Assembly: GCA_028583405.1 (NCBI GenBank)
Contig: JAPTMU010000162.1
Span: forward strand, 36,668-100,667
Reading direction: 5' to 3'
DNA length: 64,000 bases
Source: Pogonophryne albipinna
Lineage: Eukaryota; Chordata; Actinopteri; Perciformes; Artedidraconidae
Every line of letters starts with the position of its first letter. Within the stretch, counting starts at the first letter, position 1. Position numbers and translations under genes: made by a program. Below are positions 1-10,756 of this stretch, in pieces. Under the pieces are notes generated by a model. That model made no database searches and was not told where the DNA came from. It saw only the letters and a program-made list of their open reading frames with translations.

Positions 1-901
1 GTGTGTGTGTCTATGCGTGTGTGTGTCTCTGCATGTGTGTCTGTCTCTGCGTGTGTGTGTCTCTGTGTGTGTGTGTCTCTGCGTGTGTGTGTGTGTCTCT
101 GTGTGTGCGTGTGTGTGTCTCTGCGTGTGTGTGTCTCTGCGTGTGTGTGTCTCTGTGTGTGTGTGTCTCTGTGTGTGTGTGTGTGTCTCTGTGTGAGTGT
201 GTCTCTACGTGTGTGTGTGTGTCTCTGCGTGTGTGTGTGTGTCTCTGTGTGTGTGTGTGTCTCTGTGTGTGTGTGTGTGTGTCTCTGTGTGTGTGTGTCT
301 CTGCGTGTTTGTGTGTCTCTGTGTGTGTATGTGCCTGTGTGTCTCTGCGTGTGTGTGTGTGTCTCTGCGTGTCTGTGTGTGCCTGTGTGTCTCTGCGTGT
401 GTGTTTGTCTCTGTGTGTGTGTCTCTGCGTGTGTCTCTGCGTGTGTGTGTGTGTCTCTGCGTGTGTGTGTCTCTGTGTGTGTGTGTGTGTCTGCGTGTGT
501 GTGTGTGTGTGTGTGTCTCTGTGTGTGTGTGTCTATGTGTGTGTGTGTGTCTCTGCATGTGTGTGTGTCTGCGTGTGTGTGTGTGTCTCTGTATGTGTGT
601 GTCTCTGTGTGTGTGTGTGTCTCTGTGTGTGTGTGTCTGTGTCTCTGTGTGTGTCTGTGTGTCTCTCTGTGTGTGTGTGTGTCTCTGCGTGTGTGTCTCT
701 GCGTGTGTGTGTCTCTGCGTGTGTGTGTGTGTCTCTGCGTGTGTGTCTCTGCGTGTGTGTGTCTCTGTGTGTGTGTGTCTCTGCGTGTGTGTGTCTCTGT
801 GTGTGTGTGTGTGTCTCTCTGTGTGTGTGTGTGTCTCTGCGTGTGTGTCTCTGCGTGTGTGTGTCTCTGCGTGTGTGTGTGTGTCTCTGCGTGTGTGTCT
901 C

Positions 902-935
<34 letters not shown>
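1..935. repeat. GT-rich tandem array (TG microsatellite with CTCTGC spacers)
   Basis: Runs of GT of 4 to 12 dinucleotides are separated by short CTCTGY or CTCTGTG spacers, giving a compound repeat with a loose period of about 12 to 22 bases. The array is cut by the window start, so its full length is unknown. Both strands are open over long stretches, but only as Cys/Val/Ser or Thr/His/Arg low-complexity translations. I therefore treat it as non-coding simple repeat. It ends in a pure GT run just before position 936. Confidence 0.95.
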
Positions 936-938
<3 letters not shown>

Positions 939-1283
939 AAAGCACCAACAGAGAATGAGTCCTGGGAGGTTTCTCTGAAATGAGCTTTCATGGTCGTTAA
1001 TGAAGAGGAGCCTCGAGGACTTAATCAAATCTCTGAGACCAGACAGGCCAACTCTTCATCATCATCCTCATCATCCTCTCTGCTGGAGGAGGAGGAGGAG
1101 CCTCACACTGAGGTCACGTTTTAGGTTCCATTTCTGTAGCTCTTAAATGTGCGACGGCCTGCTGCTAGATCTGACTGACTGACTCCAGAGACCTAGCTTT
1201 AGCCAGACGGCCGCTCTGAGGTCACTTCCTGCGGCTCTGAGGTCACTTCCTGTGGCTCTGAGGTCACTTCCTGTCTCGGGGGG
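936..1283. other. Single-copy-looking spacer
   Basis: Non-repetitive sequence between two tandem arrays. It holds a small GGA run near 1085-1100 and, at about 1213-1278, three tandem copies of a 21-base unit built on CTCTGAGGTCACTTCCTG. No coding exon, RNA gene or transposon end is recognisable. Confidence 0.6.
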
Positions 1284-3113
1284 GGAGGTTCTGCAGGTGG
1301 AGGTTCTGCAGGGGGAGGTTCTGCAGGGGGAGGTTCTGCAGGTGGAGGTTCTGCAGGTGGAGGTTCTGCAGGTGGAGGTTCTGCAGTTGGAGGTTCTGCA
1401 GTTGGAGGTTCTGCAGGGGGAGGTTCTGCAGGTGGAGGTTCTGCAGGTGGAGGTTCTGCAGTTGGAGGTTCTGCAGGGTGGAGGTTCTGCAGGGTGGAGG
1501 TTCTGCAGGTGGAGGTTCTGCAGTTGGAGGTTCTGCAGGTGGAGGTTCTGCAGGGGGAGGTTCTGCAGGTGGAGGTTCTGCAGGGGGGAGGTTCTGCAGG
1601 GGGAGGTTCTGCAGGTGGAGGTTCTGCAGGTGGAGGTTCTGCAGGGGGAGGTTCTGCAGGGGGTGGTTCTGCGGGTGGAGGTTCTGTGGGAGGAGGTTCT
1701 GCAGGGGGAGGTTCTGCAGGGGGAGGTTCTGCAGGGGGAGGTTCTGCGGGTGGATGTTCTGCAGGTGGAGGTTCTGCAGGTGGAGGTTCTGCAGGGGAGG
1801 TTCTGCAGGTGGTGGTTCTGCAGGTGGTGGTTCTGCAGGGGGAGGTTCTGCAGGTGGAGGTTCTACAGGGGGAGGTTCTGCATGGGGAGGTTCTGCATGG
1901 GGAGGTTCTGCAGGGGTGGTTCTGCAGGGGGAGGTTCTGCAGGGGGAGGTTCTGCGGGTGGAGATTCTGCAGGGGGAGGTTCTGCAGGGGTGGTTCTGCA
2001 GGTGGAGGTTCTGCAGGTGGAGGTTCTGCAGGGGGAGGTTCTGCAGGGGGAGGTTTGGCAGGGGGAGGTTCTGCAGGGGGTGGTTCTGCAGGGGGAGGTT
2101 CTGCAGGGGGTGGTTCTGCAGGGGGAGGTTCTGCAGGGTGTGGTTCTGCGGGTGGAGGTTCTGCGGGTGGAGCTTCTGCAGGGGGAGCTTCTGCAGGGGG
2201 AGGTTCTGCAGGGGTGGTTCTGCAGGTGGAGGTTCTGTAGGGGGAGGTTCTGCAGGGGGTGGTTCTGCAGGTGGAGGTTCTGCAGGTGGAGGTTCTGCAG
2301 GTGGAGGTTCTGCAGGGGGTGATTCTGCGGGTGGAGGTTCTGCGGGTGGAGGTTCTGCGGGTGGAGGTTCTGCGGGTGGAGGTTCTGCGGGGGGAGGTTC
2401 TGCAGGGGTGGTTCTGCAGGTGGAGGTTCTGCAGGGGGAGGTTCTGCAGGGGGAGGTTCTGCAGGGGTGGTTCTGCAGGGGGAGGTTCTGCAGGGGGAAG
2501 TTCTGCAGGGGGAGGTTCTGCAGGGGGTGGTTCTGCAGGGGGAGGTTCTGCAGGGGGAGGTTCTGCAGGGGGAGGTTCTGCAGGTGGAGGTTCTGCAGGG
2601 GGTGATTCTGCGGGTGGAGGTTCTGCGGGAGGAGGTTCTGCAGGGGGAGGTTCTGCGGGTGGAGGTTCTGCGGGTGGAGGTTCTGCAGGGGGAGGTTCTG
2701 CAGGGGGAGGTTCTGCGGGTGGAGGTTCTGCAGGGGGAGGTTCTGCAGGGGGTGGTTCTGCAGGGGTATGTTCTGCAGGGGGAGGTTCTGCAGGGGGGAG
2801 GTTCTGCAGGGGGTGGTTCTGCAGGGGGAGGTTCTGCGGGTGGAGGTTCTGCAGGGGGAGGTTCTGCAGGGGTGGTTCTGCAGGTGGAGGTTCTGCAGGG
2901 GGAGGTTCTGCAGGTGGAGGTTCTGCAGGTGGAGGTTCTGCAGGGGGAGGTTCTGCAGGGGGAGGTTCTGCGGGTGGAGGTTCTGCGGGTGGAGGTTCTG
3001 CAGGGGGAGGTTCTGCAGGGGGAGGTTCTGCGGGTGGAGGTTCTGCAGGGGGAGGTTCTGCGGGTGGAGGTTCTGCAGGTGGAGGTTCTGCAGGTGGTGG
3101 TTCTGCAGGTGGA
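1284..3113. repeat. 15-bp minisatellite, about 122 units (GGTTCTGCAGGKGGA)
   Basis: A nearly uninterrupted array with a 15-base period. Variation is concentrated in the purine half (GGGGGA, GGTGGA, GGGTGGA) and in CAG/CGG. Every typical unit contains CTGCAG. Because 15 is a multiple of 3 the array reads as GGGSA-type pentapeptides, and one-base G insertions switch it to VLQVE or RFCRW registers. This mixed-frame pattern argues against real coding. The plus strand is G-rich with closely spaced G runs. Confidence 0.97.
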
Positions 3114-3205
3114 TCAGCAGTTAAATATAATACTTGTTAAAATAAATAAGTGAGAGGACATGACTGGTTCATCAGATTGTGATCAGCCTCACTGCACAGA
3201 TGGTG
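3114..3205. other. Short unique spacer
   Basis: About 90 bases of AT-rich non-repetitive sequence between the 15-bp minisatellite and the CA array. Nothing recognisable is present. Confidence 0.5.
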
Positions 3206-3786
<581 letters not shown>

Positions 3787-3968
3787 TTCATCGTGGTTTC
3801 ATCGTGGTTCCATCGTGGGTTTCATCGTGGATTCATCTTGGTTTCATCGTGGTTTCATCGTGGTTTCATCGTGGTTTCATCGTGGATTCATCGTGCTTCC
3901 ATCGTGGTTTCATCGTGCTTCCATCGTGGTTTCATCGTGGATTCATCGTGGATTCATCGTGGATTCAT
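3787..3968. repeat. 11-bp minisatellite (TTTCATCGTGG)
   Basis: About 16 units of an 11-base repeat with GGT/GGA and TTC/TCC variants. It abuts the 3' tail of the LINE fragment that begins at 3969. Despite sharing an 11-base period and a TCATCGT core with the giant satellite downstream, it lacks that array's CAGTTTA half. Confidence 0.92.
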
Positions 3969-4065
3969 CAATCAATCAATGTTTATTTATAGCCCAATAT
4001 CACAAATGTTACACTTGTCTCAGTGGACTTCACAGTTTGTACAGAATATCAGTATGACAATACGA

Positions 4066-4230
4066 CACCCTCTGTCCTTAGACCCTCTGTCCTCAGATCC
4101 TCTGTCCTCAGACCCTCTGTCCTTAGACCCTCTGTCCTTAGACCCTCTGTCCTTAGACCCTCTGTCCTCAGATCCTCTGTCCTCAGACCCTCTGTCCTTA
4201 GACCCTCTGTCCTTAGACCCTCTGTCCTTA
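4066..4230. repeat. 15-bp expansion inside the LINE 3' region
   Basis: Eleven units of GACCCTCTGTCCTYA. The second LINE copy has only one unit plus a partial unit at the same place (58790-58808). A super-period of five units (75 bases) is visible from the order of TTA, TCA and GATCC variants: units 2-6 repeat as units 7-11. Confidence 0.93.
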
Positions 4231-4779
4231 GACCCTCACATCGTACAAGGAAACACTTCCAGAGAAAACCCACAGTTTAAAGGGAACATGGGAGAAACCT
4301 CAGGGAGAGCAACAGAGGAGGGATCCCTCTCCCAGGACGGACAGACGTGCAATAGATGTCGTATGTAAATCGAAAAGATAATACATTTTACAGCATATAG
4401 ACCGAATGTTAGGAAATGCATTTGCACTGTAAAATATTACCATGATTTCACAATATTTAGCTGTAATATTTTACAATAAATTACTGTTTTACCACTTTAC
4501 AGTCTTTACCTGTAATGTTCACAATATAATACTGTAATTTTGAATTTCACAGTGAAATCAATGCAGGCACGGTTAATTACTGTGAATGTACAGGATCAAT
4601 GATTATCAGGATTTCACAACATGTTACTGTATTATTTCACAGTACAATACTGTATTCAGACCATCCTCTGTGATAACACATTAAGTGATTGTCTGGCTTT
4701 TGCTTGGCTTTAAATACTAATTTCTTTCTTTGGTGCAGGTTTTACTTAAATTGAAAGGGGCACCGCTTCATGTGCCTTC

Positions 4780-5007
4780 AAATAAACGATGCAACATATA
4801 CATCGATGTAAAATTGAAATAGTTGCCTTGGCTTATTGTTTTCAGGTGCTTCCTGGGCCTTAACCCTGAGACGGGCTCCAAAGCCAAAAAGAGGCATGGC
4901 AATTCAAACCCCATGTCAGCACATTCTTCAGAAAAATTGTTGACTTTGAGTGGATGTCTGTGTAGACAAGTGCTTCCTCCTTGTTTTCTTTTCTGTCTCC
5001 CTGCTAC
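4780..5007 (+). other. Possible exon remnant within the CACTG element
   Basis: A splice-acceptor-like sequence (TTGTTTTCAG ending at 4844) is followed by a short open stretch reading CFLGLNPETGSKAKKRHGN up to about 4950. A pyrimidine tract and TACAG precede the 37-bp minisatellite at 5008. This could be a decayed transposase exon. No family was recognised, so the call is tentative. Confidence 0.2.
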
Positions 5008-6050
5008 AGGTGCACCTGGTCTGCCCCTGGCTCCGCCTCTGCCCAGGTGCACCTGGTCTGCCCCTGGCTCCGCCTCTGCCCAGGTGCACCTGGTCTGCCC
5101 CTGGCTCCGCCTCTGCCCAGGTGCACCTGGTCTGCCCCTGGCTCCGCCTCTGCGCAGGTGAACCTGGTCTGCCCCTGGCTCCGCCTCTGCCCAGGTGCAC
5201 CTGGTCTGCCCCTGGCTCCACCTCTTCCCAGGTGCACCTGGTCTGCCCCTGGCTCCTTCTCAGCCCAGGTGCACCTGTTCTGCCCCTGGCTCCGCCTCTG
5301 CCCAGGTGCACCTGGTCTGCCCTTGGCTCCGCCTCTGCCCAGGTGCACCTGGTCTGCCCCTGGCTCCGCCTCTGCCCAGGTGCACCTGGTCTGCCCCTGG
5401 CTCCGCCTCTGCGCAGGTGAACCTGGTCTGCCCCTGGCTCCGCCTCTGCCCAGGTGCACCTGGTCTGCCCCTGGCTCCGCCTCTGCCCAGGTGCACCTGG
5501 TCTGCCCCTGGCTCCGCCTCTGCCCAGGTGCACCTGGTCTGCCCCTGGCTCCGCCTCTGCGCAGGTGAACCTGGTCTGCCCCTGGCTCCGCCTCTGCCCA
5601 GGTGCACCTGGTCTGCCCCTGGCTCCACCTCTTCTCAGATGCACCTGGTCTGCCCCTGGCTCCGCCTCAGCCCAGGTGCACCTGGTCTGCACCTGGCTCC
5701 GCCTCTGCCCAGGTGCACCTGTTCTGCCCCTGGCTTCGCCTCTGCCCAGGTGCACCTGGTCTGCCCCTGGCTCCGCCTCTGCCCAGGTGCACCTGGTCTG
5801 CCCCTGGCTCCGCCTCTGCCCAGGTGCACCTGGTCTGCCCCTGGCTCTGCCTCTGCGCAGGTGAACCTGGTCTGCCCCTGGCTCCGCCTCTGCCCAGGTG
5901 CACCTGGTCTGCCCCTGGCTCCACCTCTTCCCAGTTGCACCTGGTCTGCCCCTGGCTCCGCCTCTGCGCAGGTGAACCTGGTCTGCCCCTGGCTCCGCCT
6001 CAGCCCAGGTGCACCTGGTCTGCCCCTGGCTCCGCCTCTGCCCAGGTGTT
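5008..6050. repeat. 37-bp minisatellite, about 28 units, inside the CACTG element
   Basis: The unit begins AGGTGCACCTGGTCTG and continues CCCCTGGCTCCGCCTCTGCCC. The spacing between successive AGGTGCACC motifs is exactly 37 bases (for example 5008 and 5045). Each unit contains the 14-base palindrome CCAGGTGCACCTGG. A variant with GCGCAGGTGAACC recurs near 5153, 5411, 5560, 5857 and 5968, that is after about 7, 4, 8 and 3 units, which suggests block duplications. Both strands are open only because the repeat lacks stop triplets in these frames. Confidence 0.95.
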
Positions 6051-6590
6051 CCAAATTCCACTCAGCCGTGTTATATAAAGAGAAGCTGGAGGAGAAGGAT
6101 GTCTCGCCTGTCCTAACGCCGGGAGACACTCTCCTTAGAATACCTCTTTGCCATTTTGAGCTGTAGGCCAGATTTTTGCAGGTGTGTTTATGTTTAGCCT
6201 GGAGGACCTGGTAGTCCAGTTTTCGCGGCTTTATTTTGTTTCCCATAGGGTTTATATTTGAATTCTGGTTAGGGGTGGGGGAGCTCTGGGTCCTACGGCC
6301 CGTGGTGTGGCTGGCTCGGGTTCCCTCCTTCTGTTTGTTCCTTTTGGCCAGTCCTCCAGACCTCTTTGTGTTTCCCGTTTCGCTTGTGTGAGCAAACGGC
6401 TGATTATCAATCAATGCTCGTTACCAAGTACCGGTTATTGCGTGTATTCTTTCATGTTGCGGGTCTCAGCAGGAGCCACTACGCAGAGTAGCGTTTGGGG
6501 CCGTAACAACATGTCCAAGACACTGTGAAATGTACTGTCGATTGAGCTGATTGAATTGGTAAAATCCCAGTTAACTAGTCAAATTTAGAA
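6051..6590. other. Unassigned sequence within the CACTG element
   Basis: Non-repetitive DNA between the 37-bp array and the right subterminal region. A TATATAAAG motif at about 6070 and a GGGGCCGTAACAAC stretch near 6498 could belong to a nested LTR-like or promoter sequence. I could not find paired ends or a target duplication, so I leave it unassigned. Confidence 0.3.
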
Positions 6591-7210
6591 TATATTATCG
6601 TATTATTTACATTTGTATATTTACAGTAAATGACTGGCTACTGTGTAGTTCTACAGTAAAAGTGTGAAAATACAGGTAATTACTGTAATTTATGTACAGC
6701 AAGGTTCCATAATACCACAGCTCTGTAGCCTACTGCTATATCACAGTAATTCCATGGGTATGGCAACTGTAAAGTCACAGTATTTAGTTGTACCTTATTC
6801 TAATTTACTGTAAAATATATATAGTAAATTACTGTGAAATATTTACAGTAAATTACTGTGAAATCCATGCAACTAGTAGCCAGTAATTTACTGTAATTTT
6901 ACAGCCAAACATTTTACAGTGTGTGTATAATAGGAAGATGAATCCACGAGGATATCCATCCAGGACCTATGATCCAGGACCACAGCCACGACTCCCGATC
7001 CAGGGCTCGCGATGCAGGACACAGGACCGCAGGATCATCCATGACTCCGGATCCCAGCGTATATAGACACCAAAAAGAAAGAGATTTGGGGAAGCTGGGT
7101 TAATCGGAACATGAGAGTACACAGGTATAGACAGAGAGAAGGAAGAAGTAAGATGTCCCCCGACAAACTAAGCCTATATCAGCAAAACTAGGGGCTGAAT
7201 CTAATCAGTC

Positions 7211-7692
7211 CTAACTATAAGCTTTATCAAAAAGGAAGGTCTTAAGCGCACTCTTAAAAACGGATAGGGTGTCTGCCGCCCGAACACAAACTGGAAGCTG
7301 ATTCCACAAATGTGGAGCTTGATAAGAAAAGGCTCTGGCTCCCATTGTACTTTTAGAGACTCTAGGAACAACCAACAACCCTGCATTCTTGGAATGCAAT
7401 GCCCTAGTAGGACAGTAGGGTATAATGAGTTCTTTAAGGTAAGATGGCGCCTGCCCATTAAGGGCTTTGAAGGCGAGAAGAAGAATTTTAAATTCTATCC
7501 TGTGTTCTATAGGGAGCCAGTGTAAGGCAGCCAGAACAGGAGTAATGTGGTCCCTTTTCCTAACTCTGGTTAGCACACGAGCTGCAGCATTTTGAATCAG
7601 CTGAAGCGACTTGACTGACTTCTTGGTACACCCTGATAATAAGGAGTTACAATAATCCAGCCTTGAAGTAACAAATGCATGGACTAGTTTCT
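7211..7692 (-). pseudogene. LINE copy 1, C-terminal fragment of the reverse transcriptase ORF
   Basis: An open minus-strand frame encodes the C-terminal part of an L2-like ORF2 protein. It includes the tract [18 protein letters not shown], then [45 protein letters not shown] and a final [11 protein letters not shown]. It ends with a stop near 7211 and lacks its start, endonuclease and reverse transcriptase catalytic core because the element is 5'-truncated at about 7693. It is nearly identical to the second copy at 59285-59785. This is a dead fragment of a retrotransposon, not a host gene. Confidence 0.85.
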
Positions 7693-7693
7693 T

Positions 7694-7886
7694 TTAGTCA
7701 TTTTGTATTTCAACATGTATATTTTCTACTTTTTTAATGCTATGTTATTTCTATTTGAGATGTTTACATTTTGGATTGTTTATGTCTAATCTTTTAATTC
7801 CTCTGATGTGCAATGCCTTGTCTTTTTATGCTGCTGCGACGCAAACATCTCCCCAATTGGGATGGATAAAGTACTTCTGATCTGAT
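7694..7886 (+). mobile_element. LINE 3'-end fragment, plus strand
   Basis: AT-rich sequence ending in CCCCAATTGGGATGGATAAAG followed by TACTTCTGATCTGAT. Sequence of the form CCCCTTGGGATnnATAAAGTAnTTCTGAT is a familiar teleost LINE 3' terminus. The upstream boundary is taken as the end of LINE copy 1 homology. The family is not determined. Confidence 0.42.
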
Positions 7887-8020
7887 ATCATTGTATCATG
7901 TTTGAACTGTGTGTTCTGTGTTATTGTGTTCTGTCGGAGGAGCCTGTGGCCTCAGATGTTCATTGATATAACTTCACTGTATATATACGAATGACAATAA
8001 AAGATCTGAAGCCACTTCTT
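7887..8020 (+). mobile_element. Possible second LINE 3'-end fragment, plus strand
   Basis: Ends with TATATATACGAATGACAATAAAAGATCTGA. This resembles the 3' terminus of fish retroposons, with a polyadenylation-like AATAAA and a short tail. No coding part is attached. Low confidence. Confidence 0.3.
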
Positions 8021-8402
8021 TCTGCTGCATAATGTGGGATGTCCCCACAGACCTGAGACAGTATCATCGTCTCTATGGGAACCAATTAGTGACACACCAT
8101 CTAATCCCATTACCCCCCCCCCCAGGTAATAATCCTGCAGGTTGGGATTACGTTTAAATGGATCCACTTGTGTGTTTTTGGTTAATGAATAACAAAGTGT
8201 TGGAGGTGATTTATTAAACATGAAAGCTCTCGATGAAATATCGAACCTGGAAGTGTTTCTGCTTTTCAAACGATGTTCACGCCTGCTAATGAGGGGGGGG
8301 GGGGCAAAGAGGGATTAAGAGAAAGAGTTTTGTGAATTCCCCCGTTAGACAGAAGAAAGGTGTACGACATCTATCTCTCTGTGAATAACTGGAGCCTTCA
8401 TC
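8021..8402. other. Spacer without recognisable features
   Basis: Ordinary non-coding sequence with a C run at 8114-8123 and a G run at about 8292-8304. I see no gene, RNA or element boundary. Confidence 0.5.
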
Positions 8403-8901
<499 letters not shown>

Positions 8902-8992
<91 letters not shown>

Positions 8993-9047
8993 TGTGTGTG
9001 TGTGTGTGTGTGAGTGTGTGTGAGTGTGTGTGTGTGAGAGAGAGAGC
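8902..9047. repeat. (GT)n microsatellite ending in (GA)n
   Basis: About 100 bases of pure TG, then GTGTGTGA interruptions and a short GAGAGAGAGA end. It lies in inverted orientation to the CA tract at 8403-8580. Confidence 0.97.
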
Positions 9048-9320
9048 ATTTGGGTTTTTTCTGATCTTGTGGCCCACTTTCACGCTCACATGACTCGTCT
9101 CCATGGTGACCGAGGACACCAAACAACCAGGGAAAATACGGCTAATTAGCCCGTTAGCTAAATGTGCCTCAAGAGAGAGGAGGGACAACATCTGCAGAGG
9201 GGATAACAGATCATTTATGTATACTGACAATTATACACCATAATATACCATTATATAACCATACTGTACTATAACTGGCTGCAGCTACACTTCAGTAGCT
9301 TCTCTTCTCAATCTACTTAT
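9048..9320. other. Unique spacer
   Basis: Non-repetitive, non-coding sequence. Nothing recognised. Confidence 0.45.
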
Positions 9321-9335
9321 TTATATATATATACG

Positions 9336-9379
<44 letters not shown>

Positions 9380-9380
9380 A
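9321..9380. repeat. (AT)n microsatellite
   Basis: TATATA run of about 60 bases with two G/C interruptions (ACGTAT and ATGTAT). Confidence 0.95.
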
Positions 9381-9756
9381 TAGTTAACACCATAATAAAC
9401 CGTATTTAATTTCATTTTACTGCCCAATATTTAATTTTACATTCAGTTCTTCTACATGTAGATAGACTTCTTGTACTATTTTTTTTTTGTATTTTATTAT
9501 ATATGTTGCATTGTTGCAGAGATCAGAATCGGACTCGAGTGCCGATTTTCGGGACTCGTGACTCGACTCGGACTCGCGCACTGATTGACGCAACTCTGAC
9601 TTGGACTCGTGAATTCTCGCCCACGATGACTCGGACTCGACTTGTACATTAACGCTCCGACTCGGACTCAAGCAAGTATTCTCTAGTCTGATGTCCTCTG
9701 TCCTGGCGTGTGCACCTGCGAGGCGAGTTCACGGACTGGGCCCCGCTATTCCAGTC

Positions 9757-10559
9757 TAACCCCCAGTTTCCACCGGGTCCGGCGTTGCGGCTGCGCCGGG
9801 TTACGGCTGCGCCGGGTTACGGCTGCGCCGCGGCGGTCGTAGGGATCGCGGCCACTATGGGTCAATGGGTGCTATTCCACCACATGCGCCCCGTTACGGC
9901 TCAGACGCGTCCCAGAAGCGGCTCGGCGCAGCGCTTCTCTAAAATTAGGATGAATCCTATTTTTGACGCGGCGCAGCCGTAAGGTATGGTCGGGCAGGCA
10001 GCCCCCCCTCGCAGGAAGTGGAAAGGTGAGCATCCGGGCCATGCCCATCCCCCACATATACTAATTTAGCAGACCCCCCTCCTTCATCATCACAACACCT
10101 CCACTACGATACACACAATGGACGACGAGGTTTTCATCATGGAAGTGGAAAAACACACTATTTGATATGATGTAACCAATGCTTACTACCAGGACAACAT
10201 CAGAAAGGACAAGGCCTGGTTTTTAGTTGCTGCAGTTTGTGGAGTGGAAGGTAACAACTACATATTAATGTTTTAAAGTTAATTAATACTTGTAGGTACA
10301 GTGCAGAGCCATTCAATAAACACCATTTAAACAGACACAAAAATAAAACATTTAACTACGTAGCCTACTTACTTTCTTGTAGAAGTACAAATGTCCAGGA
10401 TGCCCGAATCAATAACAAAACTGCGAGCCTGCACGCTATGCTTCTGAAACGCTTCTGGGACGCGTCCGGTGGGTATGGCGCTAGTGGAGGTCGGACCAAA
10501 ACCGCGGCGCAGCCGTGACGCGGCGCAGCGCAGACGGACCCGGTGGAAACTGGGGGTTA
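9757..10559. mobile_element. Nested Harbinger-like element with a 25-bp terminal inverted repeat
   Basis: Positions 9757-9781 (starting TAACCCCCAGTTTCC) are the exact reverse complement of 10535-10559. A second inverted pair, ACGCGTCCCAGAAGCG at about 9906-9921 and its complement at 10448-10463, plus GC-rich CTGCGCCG clusters on both sides, show long imperfect inverted arms. TAA at the outer edge could be a 3-bp target duplication (9757-9759 and 10558-10560), as in PIF/Harbinger elements. The interior carries a broken MADF-like exon (10118-10250), consistent with the accessory ORF of that superfamily. Confidence 0.62.
10118..10250 (+). pseudogene. MADF-like first exon remnant of a Harbinger accessory gene
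   Basis: ATG at 10118 opens a frame reading MDDEVFIMEVEKHTI. An in-frame TGA follows at 10163-10165, and then YDVTNAYYQDNIRKDKAWFL and VAAVCGVE. The pattern (acidic start, E-V-E-x-H, Y-D, a D-N-I-x-K-D-x-A-W block and a hydrophobic VAxVxGV end) matches the N-terminal part of MADF DNA-binding domains, which PIF/Harbinger elements encode beside their transposase. A GT donor-like sequence follows directly at 10251. The internal stop and missing downstream exons make it non-functional. The family call is from motif resemblance, not a search. Confidence 0.5.
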
Positions 10560-10756
10560 AGATGTCTAGAGACACACCCCGCATCGTGCTGTATGCTTTC
10601 ACACATTATGCTTCCACATTGGAAAAGAGCAAAATGCTCGTTATGTGGAAACGATATTGAAGAGAAGGCTCCGTAACACATTACTATAAGGATCGAGTTC
10701 AGACATATAGGCTGTCTTGAACAGTATCATCAGAGTAATGTGATCTAATCAATAAA

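Larger units (their letters stand above)
4425..6921. mobile_element. CACTG-terminated DNA transposon (EnSpm/CACTA-like), inserted in LINE copy 1
   Basis: The element begins CACTGTAAAAT and ends ATTTTACAGTG, an 11-base terminal inverted repeat. It is flanked by TG on both sides (4423-4424 and 6922-6923). Removing the element and one TG restores a 24-base stretch equal in length to the uninterrupted LINE copy 2, with one substitution. This is a near-perfect empty-site comparison. Subterminal regions are packed with TTTACAG/CTGTAAA motifs (4425-4660 and 6590-6921). CACTR termini with 2-3 bp duplications are typical of EnSpm/CACTA elements. I see no intact transposase, so it is probably non-autonomous. 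Confidence 0.82.
3969..7693 (-). mobile_element. LINE copy 1 (L2-like), 5'-truncated and split by a DNA transposon
   Basis: The element is read on the minus strand. Its 3' end lies at 3969 with an ATTG-type tail preceded by TATAAATAAACATTG-like sequence. Two pieces, 3969-4424 and 6922-7693, align colinearly with 58681-59766 of the second copy. The intervening 4425-6921 is a separate insertion. The upper piece encodes the LINE C-terminal region and the lower piece is 3' untranslated sequence. Homology stops near 7693, so the reverse transcriptase core and everything upstream are missing. L2/CR1-type assignment rests on the C-terminal motif ([34 protein letters not shown]) and the short tandem tail. 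Confidence 0.85.

Noticed and set aside
1..991. Cys/Val and Thr/His reading frames in the GT and CA arrays (also 3172-3737 and 8286-9230)
   Set aside because: Dinucleotide repeats are stop-free on both strands. They are not genes.
1252..3153. GGGSA / VLQVE / RFCRW reading frames in the 15-bp minisatellite
   Set aside because: Low-complexity translation of a minisatellite, with register switching at G insertions and overlapping frames. There is no non-repeat domain.
3787..3968. Relationship of the TTTCATCGTGG array to the giant 11-bp satellite
   Set aside because: Same period and a shared TCATCGT word, but the other half of the unit (GG against CAGTTTA) differs and no intermediate units are seen. 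Coincidence is more likely.
4928..6166. Overlapping frames on both strands reading PLAPPLPRCTWS and GARGRPGAPGQ
   Set aside because: They are translations of the 37-bp minisatellite in several registers and on both strands. No conserved domain is present.
6051..6520. Solo LTR between the 37-bp array and 6520 (TATATAAAG, GCCGTAACAAC)
   Set aside because: I could not find a matching start or any flanking duplication, so it remains unassigned.
7310..7525. Plus-strand 71-codon frames at 7310-7525 and 59384-59599
   Set aside because: Antisense shadows of the LINE C-terminal coding region, conserved only because the two LINE copies are near-identical.
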